Shown: positions 1 to 10,948, counted from the stretch's first letter. The stretch is DNA of 64,000 nt from Glandiceps talaboti (GCF_964340395.1 NC_135555.1:5001-69000), one strand, 5' to 3'. The notes: a model not told the origin generated them from the sequence alone. A program made the numbers and translations.

Positions 1-1998
1 ACCAGTACGTGTGTCATAATACCACTAGTGTGTGCACACTAGCGCTAGTGCAGGTAATCACCAGTACTTAAGTCATAACACCACTAGTGTTCACACACAC
101 TAGCGCCAGTGCATGTAATCACCAGTACGTATTTCATAACACCACTAGTGAGCGTATACTAGCGACAGTGCAGGTAATCACCAGTACATATGTCATAACA
201 CCACTAGTGTGCGCACACTACCATCAGTGCAGGTAATCACCAGTATGTGTGTAATTATACCACTAGTGTGCGCACACTAGCGCCAGTGTAGGTAATCACC
301 ACTACATAAGTCATAACACCACTACTGTGCGCACACTAGCATCAGTGCAGGTAATCACATGTACATATGTAATAACACCACTAGTGTGTGCACCCGTGCA
401 GGTAATAACCAGTAAGTGTATCATAACACCACTAGTGTGTGCACACTAGTGCCAGTGAAGGTAATCACCAGTAGTGTGTCATAACACCACTAGTGTGCAC
501 ACACTAGCGCCAGTACAGGTAATCACCCGTAAGTGTGTCATAATACCACTAGTGTGCACACCCTAGCGCCAGTGCAGGTAATCACCAATAAGTCAGTCAT
601 AACACCATTAGTGTGTGCACACTAGCGCCAGTGCAGGTAGACACAAGTACGTAAGTGATAACACCACTAGTGTGCGCACACTAACGCCAATGCAGGTAAT
701 CACCAGTACGTGTGTCATAACACCACTAGTGTGCGCACACTAGCGCGAGTGCAGGTAATCACCAGTGTGGAAGTCATAACACCACTAGTGTGCGCACACT
801 AGCACCAGTGCAGTTAATCACCAGTACGTATGTCATAATACCATTAGTGTGTGCACACTAGCGCCAGTGCAGGTAGACACAAGTACGTAAGTGATAACAC
901 CACTAGTGTGCGCACACTAACGCCAATGCAGGTAATCACCAGTACGTGTGTCATAACACCACTAGTGTGCGCACACTAGCGCGAGTGCAGGTAATCACCA
1001 GTGTGGAAGTCATAACACCACTAGTGTGCGCACACTAGCACCAGTGCAGTTAATCACCAGTATGTATGTCATAATACAATTAGTGTCATAACACCACTAG
1101 TGGGCTCACCAGTGCAGGTAATAACCAGTATGTGCGTCATAACACCACTAGTGTGCGCACACTAGTGCCAGTGCAGGTAATCACCAGTACGTGTGTCATA
1201 ATACCACTAGTGTGCGCACACTAGCGCCAGTGCAAATAATCACCAGTACGTGTGTCATAATACCACTAGTGTGCGCACATTAGCGCCAGTGCAGGTAATC
1301 ACCAGTACGTAAGTCATAACACCACTAGTGTGCGCACACTAGCACCGGTTCAGGTAATCACCAGTACGTGTGTCATAACACCATTAGTGTGTGCACACTA
1401 GCACCAGTGCAGGTAATCACCAGTACGTATGTCATAAGACCACTAGTGTGCGCACCAGTGCAGGTAATCACCAGTACGTGTGTCCTAATACCACTAGTGT
1501 GTGCACACTAGCGCCAGTGCAGGTAATCACCAGTACGTATTTCATAACACCACTAGTGAGCGTACACTAGCGACAGTGCAGGTAATCACCAGTACATATG
1601 TCATAACACCACTAGTGTGCGCACCAGTGCAGGTAATAACCAGTATGTGTGTCATAACACCACTAGTATGCGCACATTAGCGCCAGTGCAGGTAATCACC
1701 AGTACGTAAGTCATAACACCACTAGTGTGCGCACACTAGCACCAGTGCAGGTAATCACCAGTACGTCTGTCATAACACCTTTAGTGTGCGCACCAGTTCA
1801 TATAATAACCAGTATGTGTGTCATAACACCACTAGTGTGCGCACACTAGTGCCAGTGCAGGTTTTCACCAGTATGTAAGTCATAACACCACTAATGTGCG
1901 CATACTAGCGCCAGAGCATGTAATCACCAGTACGTTTGTCATAATACCACTAGTGTGCGCACACTAGCGCCAGTGCTGGTAATCACCAGTAAGTAAAT
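1..1998. repeat. 59-bp tandem satellite array, open at left edge
   Basis: About 33 to 35 head-to-tail monomers of about 59 bp fill this region, each with the landmarks ACCAGTACGT, GTCATAACACC, CACTAGTGTGCGCACACTAG and CCAGTGCAGGTAATC. The core CTAGTGTGCGCACACTAG is an exact 18-bp palindrome in many monomers. Some monomers lack the right palindrome arm and are about 15 bp shorter (for example near 1446-1460 and 1617-1630). Monomers differ by scattered substitutions, so the array is not freshly homogenised. It runs off the left edge, so total size is unknown. No convincing coding potential was seen. Confidence 0.97.
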
Positions 1999-2530
1999 GG
2001 ACATTCTAAGTTTCATCGTGAAGCTTTGCAGCATAGGATTGCATTTGAGACAAATATGTCCTGTATCTTGCATAATTTCACCTTTTTTTCAAGAAGGCGT
2101 GTAATTGTTTTCATGTTTTTTAACTATGAGCAAATTCAGAAGTTAGTCTGCTTTTCCCCCACATATGCTGCTCCAACTCTGAAAGTACCAAATTTATCAC
2201 CCATTGAGGGCGCCAATTTTGTCAAACACCCGCTATTTTTGGTACTTGAATTGGAATTTTCGTTCAAACTTTCAGGATAGGTCTATAATATTTGGTTGCA
2301 TCGGTCAGTAAATATCCCAAGGTCAAAGGTCACCATATAGAGGTACTATGGATATACAAGTAAACATATATATTCATACAAAAAACTACAACTTTTGAGT
2401 GAATAGCATTAATGCATTGTTAGCTAAGTCAAAATGTATATTTTTTTAACTGTTCCCTCACCCCTAACCTTAAACCAACACCCCCCCCCCACCCCCCACA
2501 ACTGCTAACTTAAATTTCAATTATCAGTTT
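1999..2530. other. Spacer with no recognised gene
   Basis: AT-rich DNA between the satellite and the 600-bp tandem repeat. An 84-codon open frame at 2026-2280 has no recognisable domain. A cytosine-rich run lies near 2481-2500. I see no gene here. Confidence 0.6.
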
Positions 2531-3790
2531 GGCCATATATGGTCATACTGTAAGTTTGATCCGTCAAAGTGAAAGTAACCCGAGACGATCTAGCATAGGT
2601 CAAAGTATGTTGGCAAGACATGCTCATACTTACCCATGGTTCACTGCACCAACGAACGACTGACCAGACCTGAATTCTGGTCACCTATGACATGCCAATA
2701 TTTGACCTCACACAATTTGACCCGACCTGTCACCCATTGAGCTGCATCAAGCCTTTAAACTCAACACTTATGTAGTTAAAGTCATCGGTGACCCTTGACC
2801 TCGAATTTCAATATTCTAATTAGGAATATTATTACACATCTGTCCTGAAAGTTTGGTCAAATAAGACTGCCGGGAAAAATCTTCCAGTGTTAAGAATGGA
2901 ATCCCTCCGCTAGTGGCCACCTTGGCGGTTCCTTCGTTTTTCCTATGGCTCAGGATTTAGTATAGGAGGAATTAATGAATTTATTTTGCTCTTGTAGTTT
3001 CATTTCTGTTGACCTAGGTTAAGTTGAGTTGACATGACCTGACACAAGTCCACCTGACATTGACCAAAATGACCCCAGTTGACCTCTCGTGACCTTTGTT
3101 GGTCATGTGCCATGTAGGTGTTCTAGGCCATATATGGTCATTCTTTAAGTTTGATCCGTCAAAGTGCAAGTAACCCGAGACGATCTACCTATCTAGGACT
3201 TTGGTCAGGTCAAATACCTACATGCTTATACTTACCCATGGTTCGCTGCACCAACGAACGACTGACCAGACCTGAATTCTGGTCACCTATGACCCCATGA
3301 TATGCCAATATCTGACCTGACACAAGTTGACCTGACCTGACCTGACACCCGTTGAGCTGCATCATGCCTTTAAACTTAACACTTGTATAGGTAGGGTCAT
3401 CGGTGACCCTTGACCTCGAATTTCAATTTTCAAATTGGGAATGCCATTATACTTCTGCTCTGAAAGTTTGGTCAAGAAAGACCGCCGGGAAAAATCTGCA
3501 AGTTTTAAAAAAAATCCCTCCTCCAGTGGCCACCTTGGCGGTTTCTTCGTTTTTCCTATGGTTCAGGTATTGGTATAGGAGAACAACTTTGCTGTTGTAG
3601 TTTAACATGTTTCGACATGGGTTAAGCTGATTTGACATGACATGACATAATTCTACCTGACAACCAAACTGACCCCAGTTGACCCCTCTTGACCTTTGTA
3701 GGTCATGTTCGAATTCCATATAGGTGCACGTGTTGTAGGCCACATATAGTCATACTTTAAGTTTGATCCATCATAGTGCAAGTGAAACAG
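2531..3790. repeat. About 600-bp tandem repeat, two copies plus a partial third
   Basis: The segment starting GGCCATATATGGTCAT at 2531 recurs at 3126 and again, more diverged, at 3739 (GGCCACATATAGTCAT). The spacings are about 595 and 613 bp. Shared landmarks include CCCGAGACGATCTA, CACTGCACCAACGAACGA or its variant, TGAATTCTGGTCACCTATGA and GGTGACCCTTGACCTCGAA. The repeat is unusually rich in TGACC and TTGAC motifs. The third copy breaks off after about 50 bp. Open frames inside it (3403-3600 plus, 3447-3743 minus) show no known domain and are not called. Confidence 0.9.
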
Positions 3791-4894
3791 CAACAACAAG
3801 ACCACGTGCACGTTTTACAACGAAGAAAGAAAAGAGATTATGCTGGCTACAAAATTGTAACATTATGGTTATCAATATCAAAAGACATCTCAAGGACGTC
3901 CATAACAGAGCGACCCATGAATTAAGTTGAGTGTATGTTTGCTATTCTTATTAACCGTTGGCATTGGCAATGTTACGGCTAGGGCGAAAATTGGTTTCAA
4001 GTAAATGTTTTCGCTATTAAAAACGTTTTCTGGACATTTTCTTTATTTTTCATTCTGGAAAGGGTTGGGGTTAGGGTTAGGGTTATCCAACACATAAAAT
4101 TCCATAGTTTTTGCACAGTTTCTAAGAAAAGTGTCATTTTCGCCAACTTTCCGACATTTTCGGTAAAAAAAATGACATTGCTGTTTGAACGAGATCGGAA
4201 CCCTACAAATTTGTATATATCCTTGACAATCTATATATTTCCTGAAAGCGCATTTTATGGTCTATTCAACAATATTAACATTACAGAAAAACCCCGACAA
4301 ATAACAAAGTTAGAGGGACATCTCCTATTGTAGATGCTTACCATTAAATGATTTGAATGGGGACATTTTTGAAAGAGAACCTCCTACATATCTATGTAAA
4401 CATATTTATATTAATCATAGGATAGGTTTATTTCCATTATAAACATATTTATATTAATCATAGGATAGGTTTATTTCCATTATATATAGATAGCATTAAA
4501 TTTCAAATATTATAATATATTCTAATAATTTCATCAAAAAATTAATCAAGAAATATGAAGAAATGTTATTTTTAATTTTAAAAAAGCAGTACCCTCAGTG
4601 GTGCACATCTCGTGGCAGGTTGTTTTTTCTGTGCTCTTCTAGTAACATATTCTATACACAAACTATATATTTCCTGTTGGTAAACCTAAAAAGTATATAA
4701 TATTTCCTGTTGGTAAACCTAAAAAGTATATAATACAAATGTGAAAAAAAATGATTACAAATCGATACAAACTTTCCGTCAATGATGACTGATCATGTTA
4801 ACATATATGTCAACATACACCAACACATCAAATTTGGTCGACAAATTCGCAACATTTATCAAACGGGAAGAATTTTTCTAAACAGGGCAAAAAA
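3791..4894. other. Gene-free intergenic DNA with two small tandem duplications
   Basis: No gene was recognised. A 43-bp unit is duplicated back to back at 4398-4440 and 4441-4483. A unit of about 33 bp containing TTTCCTGTTGGTAAACC is duplicated at about 4666-4735. A short interstitial telomere-like run, GGGGTTAGGGTTAGGGTTA, lies at about 4068-4085. The rest is unique AT-rich DNA. Confidence 0.7.
4398..4483. repeat. 43-bp exact tandem duplication
   Basis: The two adjacent 43-bp copies (4398-4440, 4441-4483) look identical by eye, which suggests a recent slippage or duplication event. Confidence 0.93.
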
Positions 4895-5045
4895 TTATGT
4901 ATTCGACTCGACTCAACTTGACTCTTGACTTGGCTTAACTTAAATTTACGTAAACTTACTTACCTGACCTTGTCCTTGACCTACCTTTACTTGAATTTAC
5001 TTGCGCTTGCCCTACCTTTAGTTGACTCTTGACTTGACTTGACCT
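4895..5045. repeat. Degenerate TTGACT/TTGACC-type simple repeat
   Basis: A low-complexity stretch of pentamer-like words (CGACTC, TTGACT, TTGACC, TTACTT) repeated irregularly over about 150 bp. It resembles the TGACC-rich character of the 600-bp repeat upstream. No coding signal. Confidence 0.6.
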
Positions 5046-5944
5046 GACAATTTAGAGGGTGGGCAAGGGGTATATTCGTACTTCGTAATCGGGCCATTTT
5101 AGTTTTCGTTGTTTGTAAAACGTTGCAATAAAGTCCATAAAATCGGAATTCAGTGGTTGGCGTACTGCGTAATCAACTATTTATTATGACTATAATATCA
5201 GTACAAGTACCACTTTTTTCGTACACGTAAAAGAAAAATACAACTGTACCGTAATTGTACGATGTTAAAATGATTCAATACAAGCAACACTAAACGCGAC
5301 TACAAGGTATCTGTAGACAACTGCTGCAATGGTTGTAAATTGAATACCACTGAGAAAAAGATAAGATACTATATATAAACATAGATGTTGGAGAGAAATC
5401 CTTCTCCAACGTCTATGCTGTAAACAGGTTAGATGAAATTATCTCTGTAAAATTTTGACATTAAAATTTTAACAGATATTGAATCACACTGTAGAATTGC
5501 GACGTGGATAGTAAAAATGGACTAGTAGCTAAACGTGCGGTTCAACCAGAGATGAAGTAATGGCTGATCATTCTGTGATAATGCTGGTATTTCTATTGAC
5601 ACACAGTCGTACACACTAAACAATGCCGGAGTCTCAAACTCTGAGCTATCATAGTTTTCTTATTAGTTACTACCAGGAGAGCTTGTCACATGAAGTCAGT
5701 TGAAGGATCCTTCCGATTGAAATGCATACACAAAATCGTACTATAAAAAAATAATTCTCATTATGATCACTAAGTAATAATAGGCATGATAAGGCAACGT
5801 ATGTTATTCTCTTCCAATTGTTTTACAACAAAATGAGATCTAGAGGTAACCATTCGACAGGCTTAACGTTTTGTGTTCATCTGTAGTATTCTTTCTCCAG
5901 TAGTATGTACGAAAAATACTTTATGTAGCAACGCCAAAGCTTTA
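5046..5944. other. Gene-free DNA with one stable hairpin
   Basis: Unique AT-rich DNA with no recognised gene. The only clear structure is an inverted repeat: arms 5380-5394 and 5403-5417 (15 bp, one G-T wobble) around an 8-nt loop. Confidence 0.6.
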
Positions 5945-6077
5945 TTTAGAAACGAATATGCTTTAATATGTAGTAACGAATATGCTTTATGTAGTAACGA
6001 ATATGCTTTATGTAGTAACGAATATGCTTTATACAGTAATGCATTAATGCTTTATATAGTAACGAATATGCTTTATT
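5945..6077. repeat. 21-bp tandem repeat
   Basis: Five to six imperfect copies of a unit containing AACGAATATGCTTTATGTAGT. Because 21 is a multiple of three, one frame stays open and gives a repetitive 68-residue translation (5873-6079). I regard this as a repeat artefact, not a gene. Confidence 0.9.
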
Positions 6078-6130
6078 AGTAGTAATCTCCCTCCCTCTCC
6101 CCTCCCTCCCTCCCTCCCCCACCCCCGTGC
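6078..6130. repeat. Polypyrimidine CCTCCC tract
   Basis: A run of CCCTCCC words followed by CCCCCACCCCC. The complementary strand has many G3-G5 runs and could form a G-quadruplex. This is a sequence observation only. Confidence 0.8.
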
Positions 6131-6221
6131 ATCTTCAGGCTCCCTCCTCTTTCTACACTAGGAGGCAGTCTAAAACCTCACAGTCCTATTAGCCACACAG
6201 ACCTTTTTCCCATGCTGGGCA

Positions 6222-6895
6222 ACATCTTTTGCTGGACCCCGTTTGTCAGGCCTGGCGATCGCTCCATCGGCAGACCCGACACTGGCGGCCGTGATTTATT
6301 GTTCGTTTCGCTAATGTTGTACATATCTGAAGAGCGCTTCAAACGTGCTTTCAGGAGATATATAGGTTGCCTTGGATGGGTACACAATTGTGGGAGTCCG
6401 ACGTCGTTGAAACATCAATGTCGGATTTTTACCGAAAATGTCGGGGAAACTGCGTAAATTTAACTTTACTGAGATGTGAAATTAAATCTTCGGAATTCTT
6501 TGTTATGGTTCCTATAGCCTTCTCCGTTGTGTGTGAAAAGTAAAGAAAATTTCACACAAAAATGGATAATATCGAAGATATTGACTAAAAACCAAGTTCG
6601 CCATTGAGGGGTCGAGCAAAATACGTCCCTAGTCTTAAGCATCGCGATGCTTAAGACTAGGGACGTATTTTGCTCGACCCCTCTCCCGGGATGGCGATCG
6701 CTCCTCCCGCAGGACCGACATTGCCGCCCGTGGTCATTGCTTCCCGTCTACCTGTATAGTTTGGGCTACGTCTTTTGCTCGACCCCTCTCCCCGGACTGG
6801 CGATCGCTCCTCCCGCAGGACCGACATTGCCGCCCGTGGTCATTGCTTCCCGTCTACCTGCATAGTTTGGGCTACGTGTTTTGCCCGACCCCTTT
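6222..6895. repeat. GC-rich 105-bp repeat with a divergent upstream copy
   Basis: Two near-identical units, 6663-6767 and 6768-6873, are followed by a partial third at 6874-6895. Each has TTTTGCTCGACCCC, the palindrome GCGATCGC, AGGACCGACATTGCCGCCCG and TAGTTTGGGCTACGT. A more diverged relative lies at 6222-6295. The unit is far more GC-rich than its surroundings, so it probably belongs to a repeat family of different origin. Open frames through it on both strands are repeat shadows. Confidence 0.9.
6606..6683. repeat. Perfect 78-bp palindrome
   Basis: Positions 6606-6644 are the exact reverse complement of 6645-6683, with no spacer and the centre at TCGCGA. The right arm is the beginning of the 105-bp repeat, so the left arm is an inverted copy of that repeat's start. 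Confidence 0.97.
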
Positions 6896-8318
6896 TGGAA
6901 AACTCCAAAAACTCCAAAAGTCAACCCCACACTACTGCAGACGAAATCGAGAGCTATTTGATGATAGAGGACCTTAGTACAGGCTAAGTGATACGCAATA
7001 TTCACCAACAGCATTCACGCATTTAATTATTACATTCATGCGTGAGGTATAACCCACCCACACCTCCCCCACCCGCTCCCCCACCCCCGACACTTCTTTT
7101 CCCTGACGTTGGATACTATCATCGCATCATGACTTTCATAATGCTGTATGATGTGTCATGTACAAACACTGGTTGACTTGTGGATGACTTTCAACAAAAG
7201 ATCTAGAAGTGGAACCGTTGAAATTGTCTAGCGCAGTCTTGTAGCAGGGCCAAAGAAGAATCATGAATTCTTTGAAAAGATGCTCACTACCAATCTTTTG
7301 AATAACTATAAGTTTGAAAATACGTATACAACTCTATCGTACATAAAAATCTGAGAAAGTGGTCTGAGATATACATGTAATGTGAACGCATTGGAAATTG
7401 CCAGGTCTAATCATGATATAACGATCTACCAGTAAAGTATACATGCAATAGAAACGGAATTATCCTTGGTATTTCTTTTCACTCGATTTCCATATAATGG
7501 TCATTGTGCATAGTGCTATAATATGCTCGATAGGGAACGTTTGTCTATTTTTATGGGTCGGTAAAAAAAACACGTACAGGCCAGGTACAGGCCAGGCCAG
7601 GGCATGTATCGACTGAATATTGTTTTTTTTTATTCACATTCAGATCCAAAGATGTGAATCCGTCATTATATTTGGTGTAGATTTTCGATTAGTTAGCAAT
7701 TCGCCATCAGTTATCTTTGTTTTCAAAATCGCCACCCAATTAGTGTATTCTGTTCTAGGAATTACACTTTTCACATAGATTTCATACTCGTCCTTGTACC
7801 TACTGGGTGCATTTAAGAGTAAAAACATTTTAGAATTTTTCACATGAAAAAAAAAAGATGGCAGATACTCCTATGGGAAAGTAGTGACATTTCGTGCAGT
7901 TTCAGTATTTATTGATAACACAGGCCAGGAGAATTTGCACAAAATGAAGTGACAATTGCTCGTTCAAAAACAAAACGTCTTGGGATATTATTAGTCCAAG
8001 TGCGTCAACCCCCAAGATAAATACCGATCTAATAGGCGACTCTGTTTCCCGACTGGAAATCTGTCACCCTAACTCTTTGGCAGTTTGCAAAAATTGATAA
8101 AAACATCGTGAAAATTAATGCATATGTCCTAATTGTTTTGTTGAGATGTCGTGTTTATGTAATTCAGTGGGCAATATAACATGTATAGTAATTGTCGTTA
8201 GAATTTAACAAGTGAAACATTATGTTTGATAATAAGAATGTTTCAAAGTTAGCCTTGTATTAAATCTGTTTTATATGAATGTTCAAAATTACGTATGCAT
8301 ATACGTAGTCGCGGTTAC
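6896..8318. other. Gene-free DNA
   Basis: No gene recognised. A short C-rich stretch (about 7056-7092) and a 9-bp inverted repeat around 7013-7045 (TTCACGCAT with ATGCGTGAG) are the only features seen. Short open frames have no domain signal. Confidence 0.6.
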
Positions 8319-8388
8319 CCAGACTCTTGTCATTGAGGGCGCCACCCCTGCTGGGGGTGGAGCCCTCAATGGTATGAGTCGAGTCTGG
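8319..8388. repeat. 70-bp imperfect hairpin element
   Basis: Nested inverted repeats are CCAGACTC with GAGTCTGG (outer), ATTGAGGGC with GCCCTCAAT (middle) and CCACCCC with GGGGTGG (inner), with only a few bases at the centre. It could be a very small fold-back element or the fused ends of an excised transposon. I saw no second copy in the window. Confidence 0.9.
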
Positions 8389-8979
8389 ATAATTGAGACT
8401 AACTTATACGTTGCATCAAAGGGCAATGAAATTTGGCACAAAAAATCAGGTTAGGTGATGGGTACATTCTATGCTTTGTAATTGTGGATTTCCATCATTG
8501 GGTGCGCAACTACCATTTATACTCACTTCTTTTGTATGCAAAGTAACAAATAGGCTTTGATTTCTACTTGTCTACTACACGAAATCTCTTAAAATTTACT
8601 CCGTTTGGAGAACTAGAAGCTCGTTTGACATGTCAAATGTCAAAAATAGAATAATGCCTAGTTGATAGTCTTCCACGTCACTATAACCTTGGTGACGCCA
8701 ATTTGCTGGGGGGGGGGGGTTATTGTCAGTCCCTTGTCATAAAACAGTTGTCATCAGACAGAATGTATAGTGTGGCGACAGTCAAGATTTCCTTCCTCAC
8801 CGCAATTATCTATAACAAAAAAAATGACAATTTAAGTGTGAGTGTGATATTGTTAATTCAATGATACCAGGTCACAAATAATATATTTAGATATTTTGAG
8901 AGAGAATTCCCGTCACGGTTGATGCTACTATAGTGAACAGAACTGCACAATCTGATGTGCTACTATAGTCTCGTGTGTC

Positions 8980-8980
<1 letters not shown>
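8389..8980. other. Gene-free DNA
   Basis: AT-rich unique DNA with a run of G at about 8708-8719. Nothing else recognised. Confidence 0.6.
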
Positions 8981-9057
<77 letters not shown>

Positions 9058-9080
9058 TATTATTATTATTATTACTATTA
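8981..9080. repeat. (TCA)n microsatellite followed by (TTA)n
   Basis: About 25 uninterrupted TCA/ATC triplets (8981-9056), then TTA triplets to about 9075. Frames through it translate as poly-Ser or poly-Ile and are not genes. Confidence 0.98.
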
Positions 9081-9246
9081 TTGTTTTTTACCAACTTCTT
9101 GATTTGTCATTATTTATTTTTTCTGTATGTATTAATGTAAATATTGTAAATTTCCCTTACTCGACATTGTGTTAGAAGAGCCTTTGGCTCAACAATTTAT
9201 CGAGTTTAAATAAAGTCAAACAAACAAACAAACAAACAAACAAACA
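9076..9246 (+). mobile_element. Probable LINE (or LINE-mobilised SINE) 3' tail
   Basis: A segment with a GAGCC-TTT-GGCTC hairpin at 9178-9190 is followed by TTTAAATAAAG and a (CAAA)n tail ending about 9246. A short terminal hairpin plus a simple-repeat tail is the usual 3' signature of CR1/L2-like non-LTR elements and the SINEs they mobilise. No coding part remains, so the family assignment is inferred. Confidence 0.6.
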
Positions 9247-9760
9247 AATATTGAAGAGAATAAAAATTCCATTATAATTGACAGTTCCGGTGAACTGTGA
9301 TCAAAACCCGTGTATTCTTTGATGAAAAAGATCAGACGTTTTGAGCAGATAAACCAATCTAAATATTTTCTGAACGGAATTGACGCGAGTTGTCAATCAC
9401 CACGTTTCAATGGTTGTCAAGGTTTTGTAAATATCTGTCATACATGTATATAATAAAAGAAACACATGACTTGCGTTTCCAAGTTTACGATATGACTATG
9501 AGGGTATAATGATATTTAAAAAAATGAAATTTGTTTGTAGTTGATTCGTTGTCGGATTACTCATTGGAAAACCTTTGAAAACTTCCCAAAGAAAGGGAAA
9601 CTTATAAGTTTGTCTAATCGCTTAGGACTATGGGCTTGACGGTGAAATCGAGGCTGATAAGGACGCCATATTTCCAATGATTCACACGTTCCGGTGGAAT
9701 AGGATTTGCTGTGAATGTAGTGTCGGTCGATCGCACTGATTTTGCTGTCTGCAGAGAACA
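9247..9760 (+). promoter_or_regulatory. Upstream flank and probable 5' UTR/promoter of the KCC gene
   Basis: This is the DNA between the last upstream repeat and the KCC start codon. No TATA box or initiator can be placed with confidence. An inverted CCAAT pentamer (ATTGG) lies near 9564. An in-frame TGA at 9737-9739 precedes the ATG, which supports 9761 as the true start, and the ATG has A at -3. Further non-coding 5' exons cannot be excluded. Confidence 0.4.
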
Positions 9761-9893
9761 ATGTCGGTTCGATTTGTTGTAACAAAGCCCGACGAAGAGC
9801 CACCAAATACTAGTAAAGGAGAGAATGATGGGCCCGTGGATAGGGACAAGATTGTGGAAGTTCCTCAAGTACACATAATAGACCTTGGTCAAG
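9761..9893 (+). CDS. KCC: KCC exon 1: start codon and SPAK/OSR1-docking N-terminus
   Basis: Encodes 44 codons plus one base. The N-terminus MSVRFVVTKP contains RFVV, which fits the RFx(V/I) docking motif for SPAK/OSR1 kinases. This start closely resembles the long isoforms of vertebrate KCC2 and KCC3, whose N-termini carry an equivalent RFxV near the start. Those kinases phosphorylate and inhibit KCCs. The rest is an acidic, probably disordered cytosolic tail. The start is chosen because of an in-frame stop at 9737-9739 and A at -3. The donor is G|GTGAGT (phase 1). A longer open frame continues into the intron but loses similarity. The minus-strand open frame here is a shadow. Confidence 0.92.
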
Positions 9894-10948
9894 GTGAGTA
9901 CCGTACGAGTCTACGACTACAAGTCCTACGGCAAATGGCATGGCAATCTTCTGACAGAGCTTCTCTGCAACCCACGCTTGAGGTTCGTGAAAGTACACAG
10001 TGTGCTATCCGAGCACATAGTGTTAGATTGGTATTAAGTTGCGAACAAATCGCTTAATTTAAACAAAACATGATATTACAAGACACGCAGTCGCATTCCC
10101 ATTCCATTGACAGTTTCACTCAAAGATAATGGCGTTCGTGAAAGTGACTAATATTCCTACGCCCCCAACCGGGGTCTCAAGAACGTGCCATAAATGGCAG
10201 CGCGAGTATGTGCGGGTGGAAAAGACGTGCATTCGACGACAGGGGTGTCTCCTCTAGTACTAGATCACTTGCAATGTTTTTTTCCTTTTCAAGTTTCAGT
10301 CATAGACGCGTTCCTATCGTTCCACAGCATCATGAGCATGGCCGATTTAGAATTTGCATGTTTCTGTTTGATTGAATGTTGACAGCTACATGGACCACTT
10401 CGTGTTTGTTTACTTGTCACCTATCATTATGCAACGTTTAATATCCCGAACATTAACTTAGTGACCCGATGAAAGAACATATGTGCACGATGTTTACGAA
10501 ATTGTACAGTCACAAAGATAAACTCTAAAAATCAGCATATGTTGTCATTCTACATGTAGTCCAGTGTCAGTTACGGTAATTGGTAAAGAAAAATTGATCT
10601 GGGTGTGCAGAAATTATCATGAAATATATAGTTATTAATTTGACCATCACAATTTTTAGATAAACAATAATTTTAGTTGTATGGTCTATTGAGAGTAGAT
10701 GTATGTAGTACTAGTAGTTGAAATGATCGTATTCAATACAGCTTATCCATCCATTTCCATCATCATGACAGATCTCAGCATACACAATTTGAATTCTTGG
10801 TACCTGCAGTAGCATTTTACTTCATGCTAGGTCAAAATAGAACAAGAACTTAGAAGATCGAATTATTCTCATGTGCAAGTATAGTAATGCATGGGGAGCA
10901 GAGGTTTTGTGGTGTTGAAATCAACTGTTATTTTTAATGATGCACCTA
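9894..10948 (+). other. Intron 1, 5' part: no recognised feature
   Basis: Starts at the GTGAGT donor of exon 1. Mostly unique AT-rich DNA. Short open frames (such as 10194-10382 and 10891-11097) have no domain signal. I see no gene or clear element. Confidence 0.6.

Noticed and set aside
1-1998. CRISPR array (regular repeats with palindromic cores)
   Set aside because: There are no unique spacers: the whole 59-bp unit repeats. The context is animal nuclear DNA with an intron-rich gene.
6212-7014. Overlapping open frames on both strands in the GC-rich repeat
   Set aside because: Open because the 105-bp unit is a multiple of three and GC-rich; no domain and no consistent coding strand.
8955-9175. 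Poly-Ser and poly-Ile open frames
   Set aside because: Translation of a (TCA)n microsatellite; no non-repetitive coding sequence is attached.
9614-9998. Minus-strand open frames opposite exon 1
   Set aside because: Shadows of the KCC first exon on the other strand, with no domain signal.
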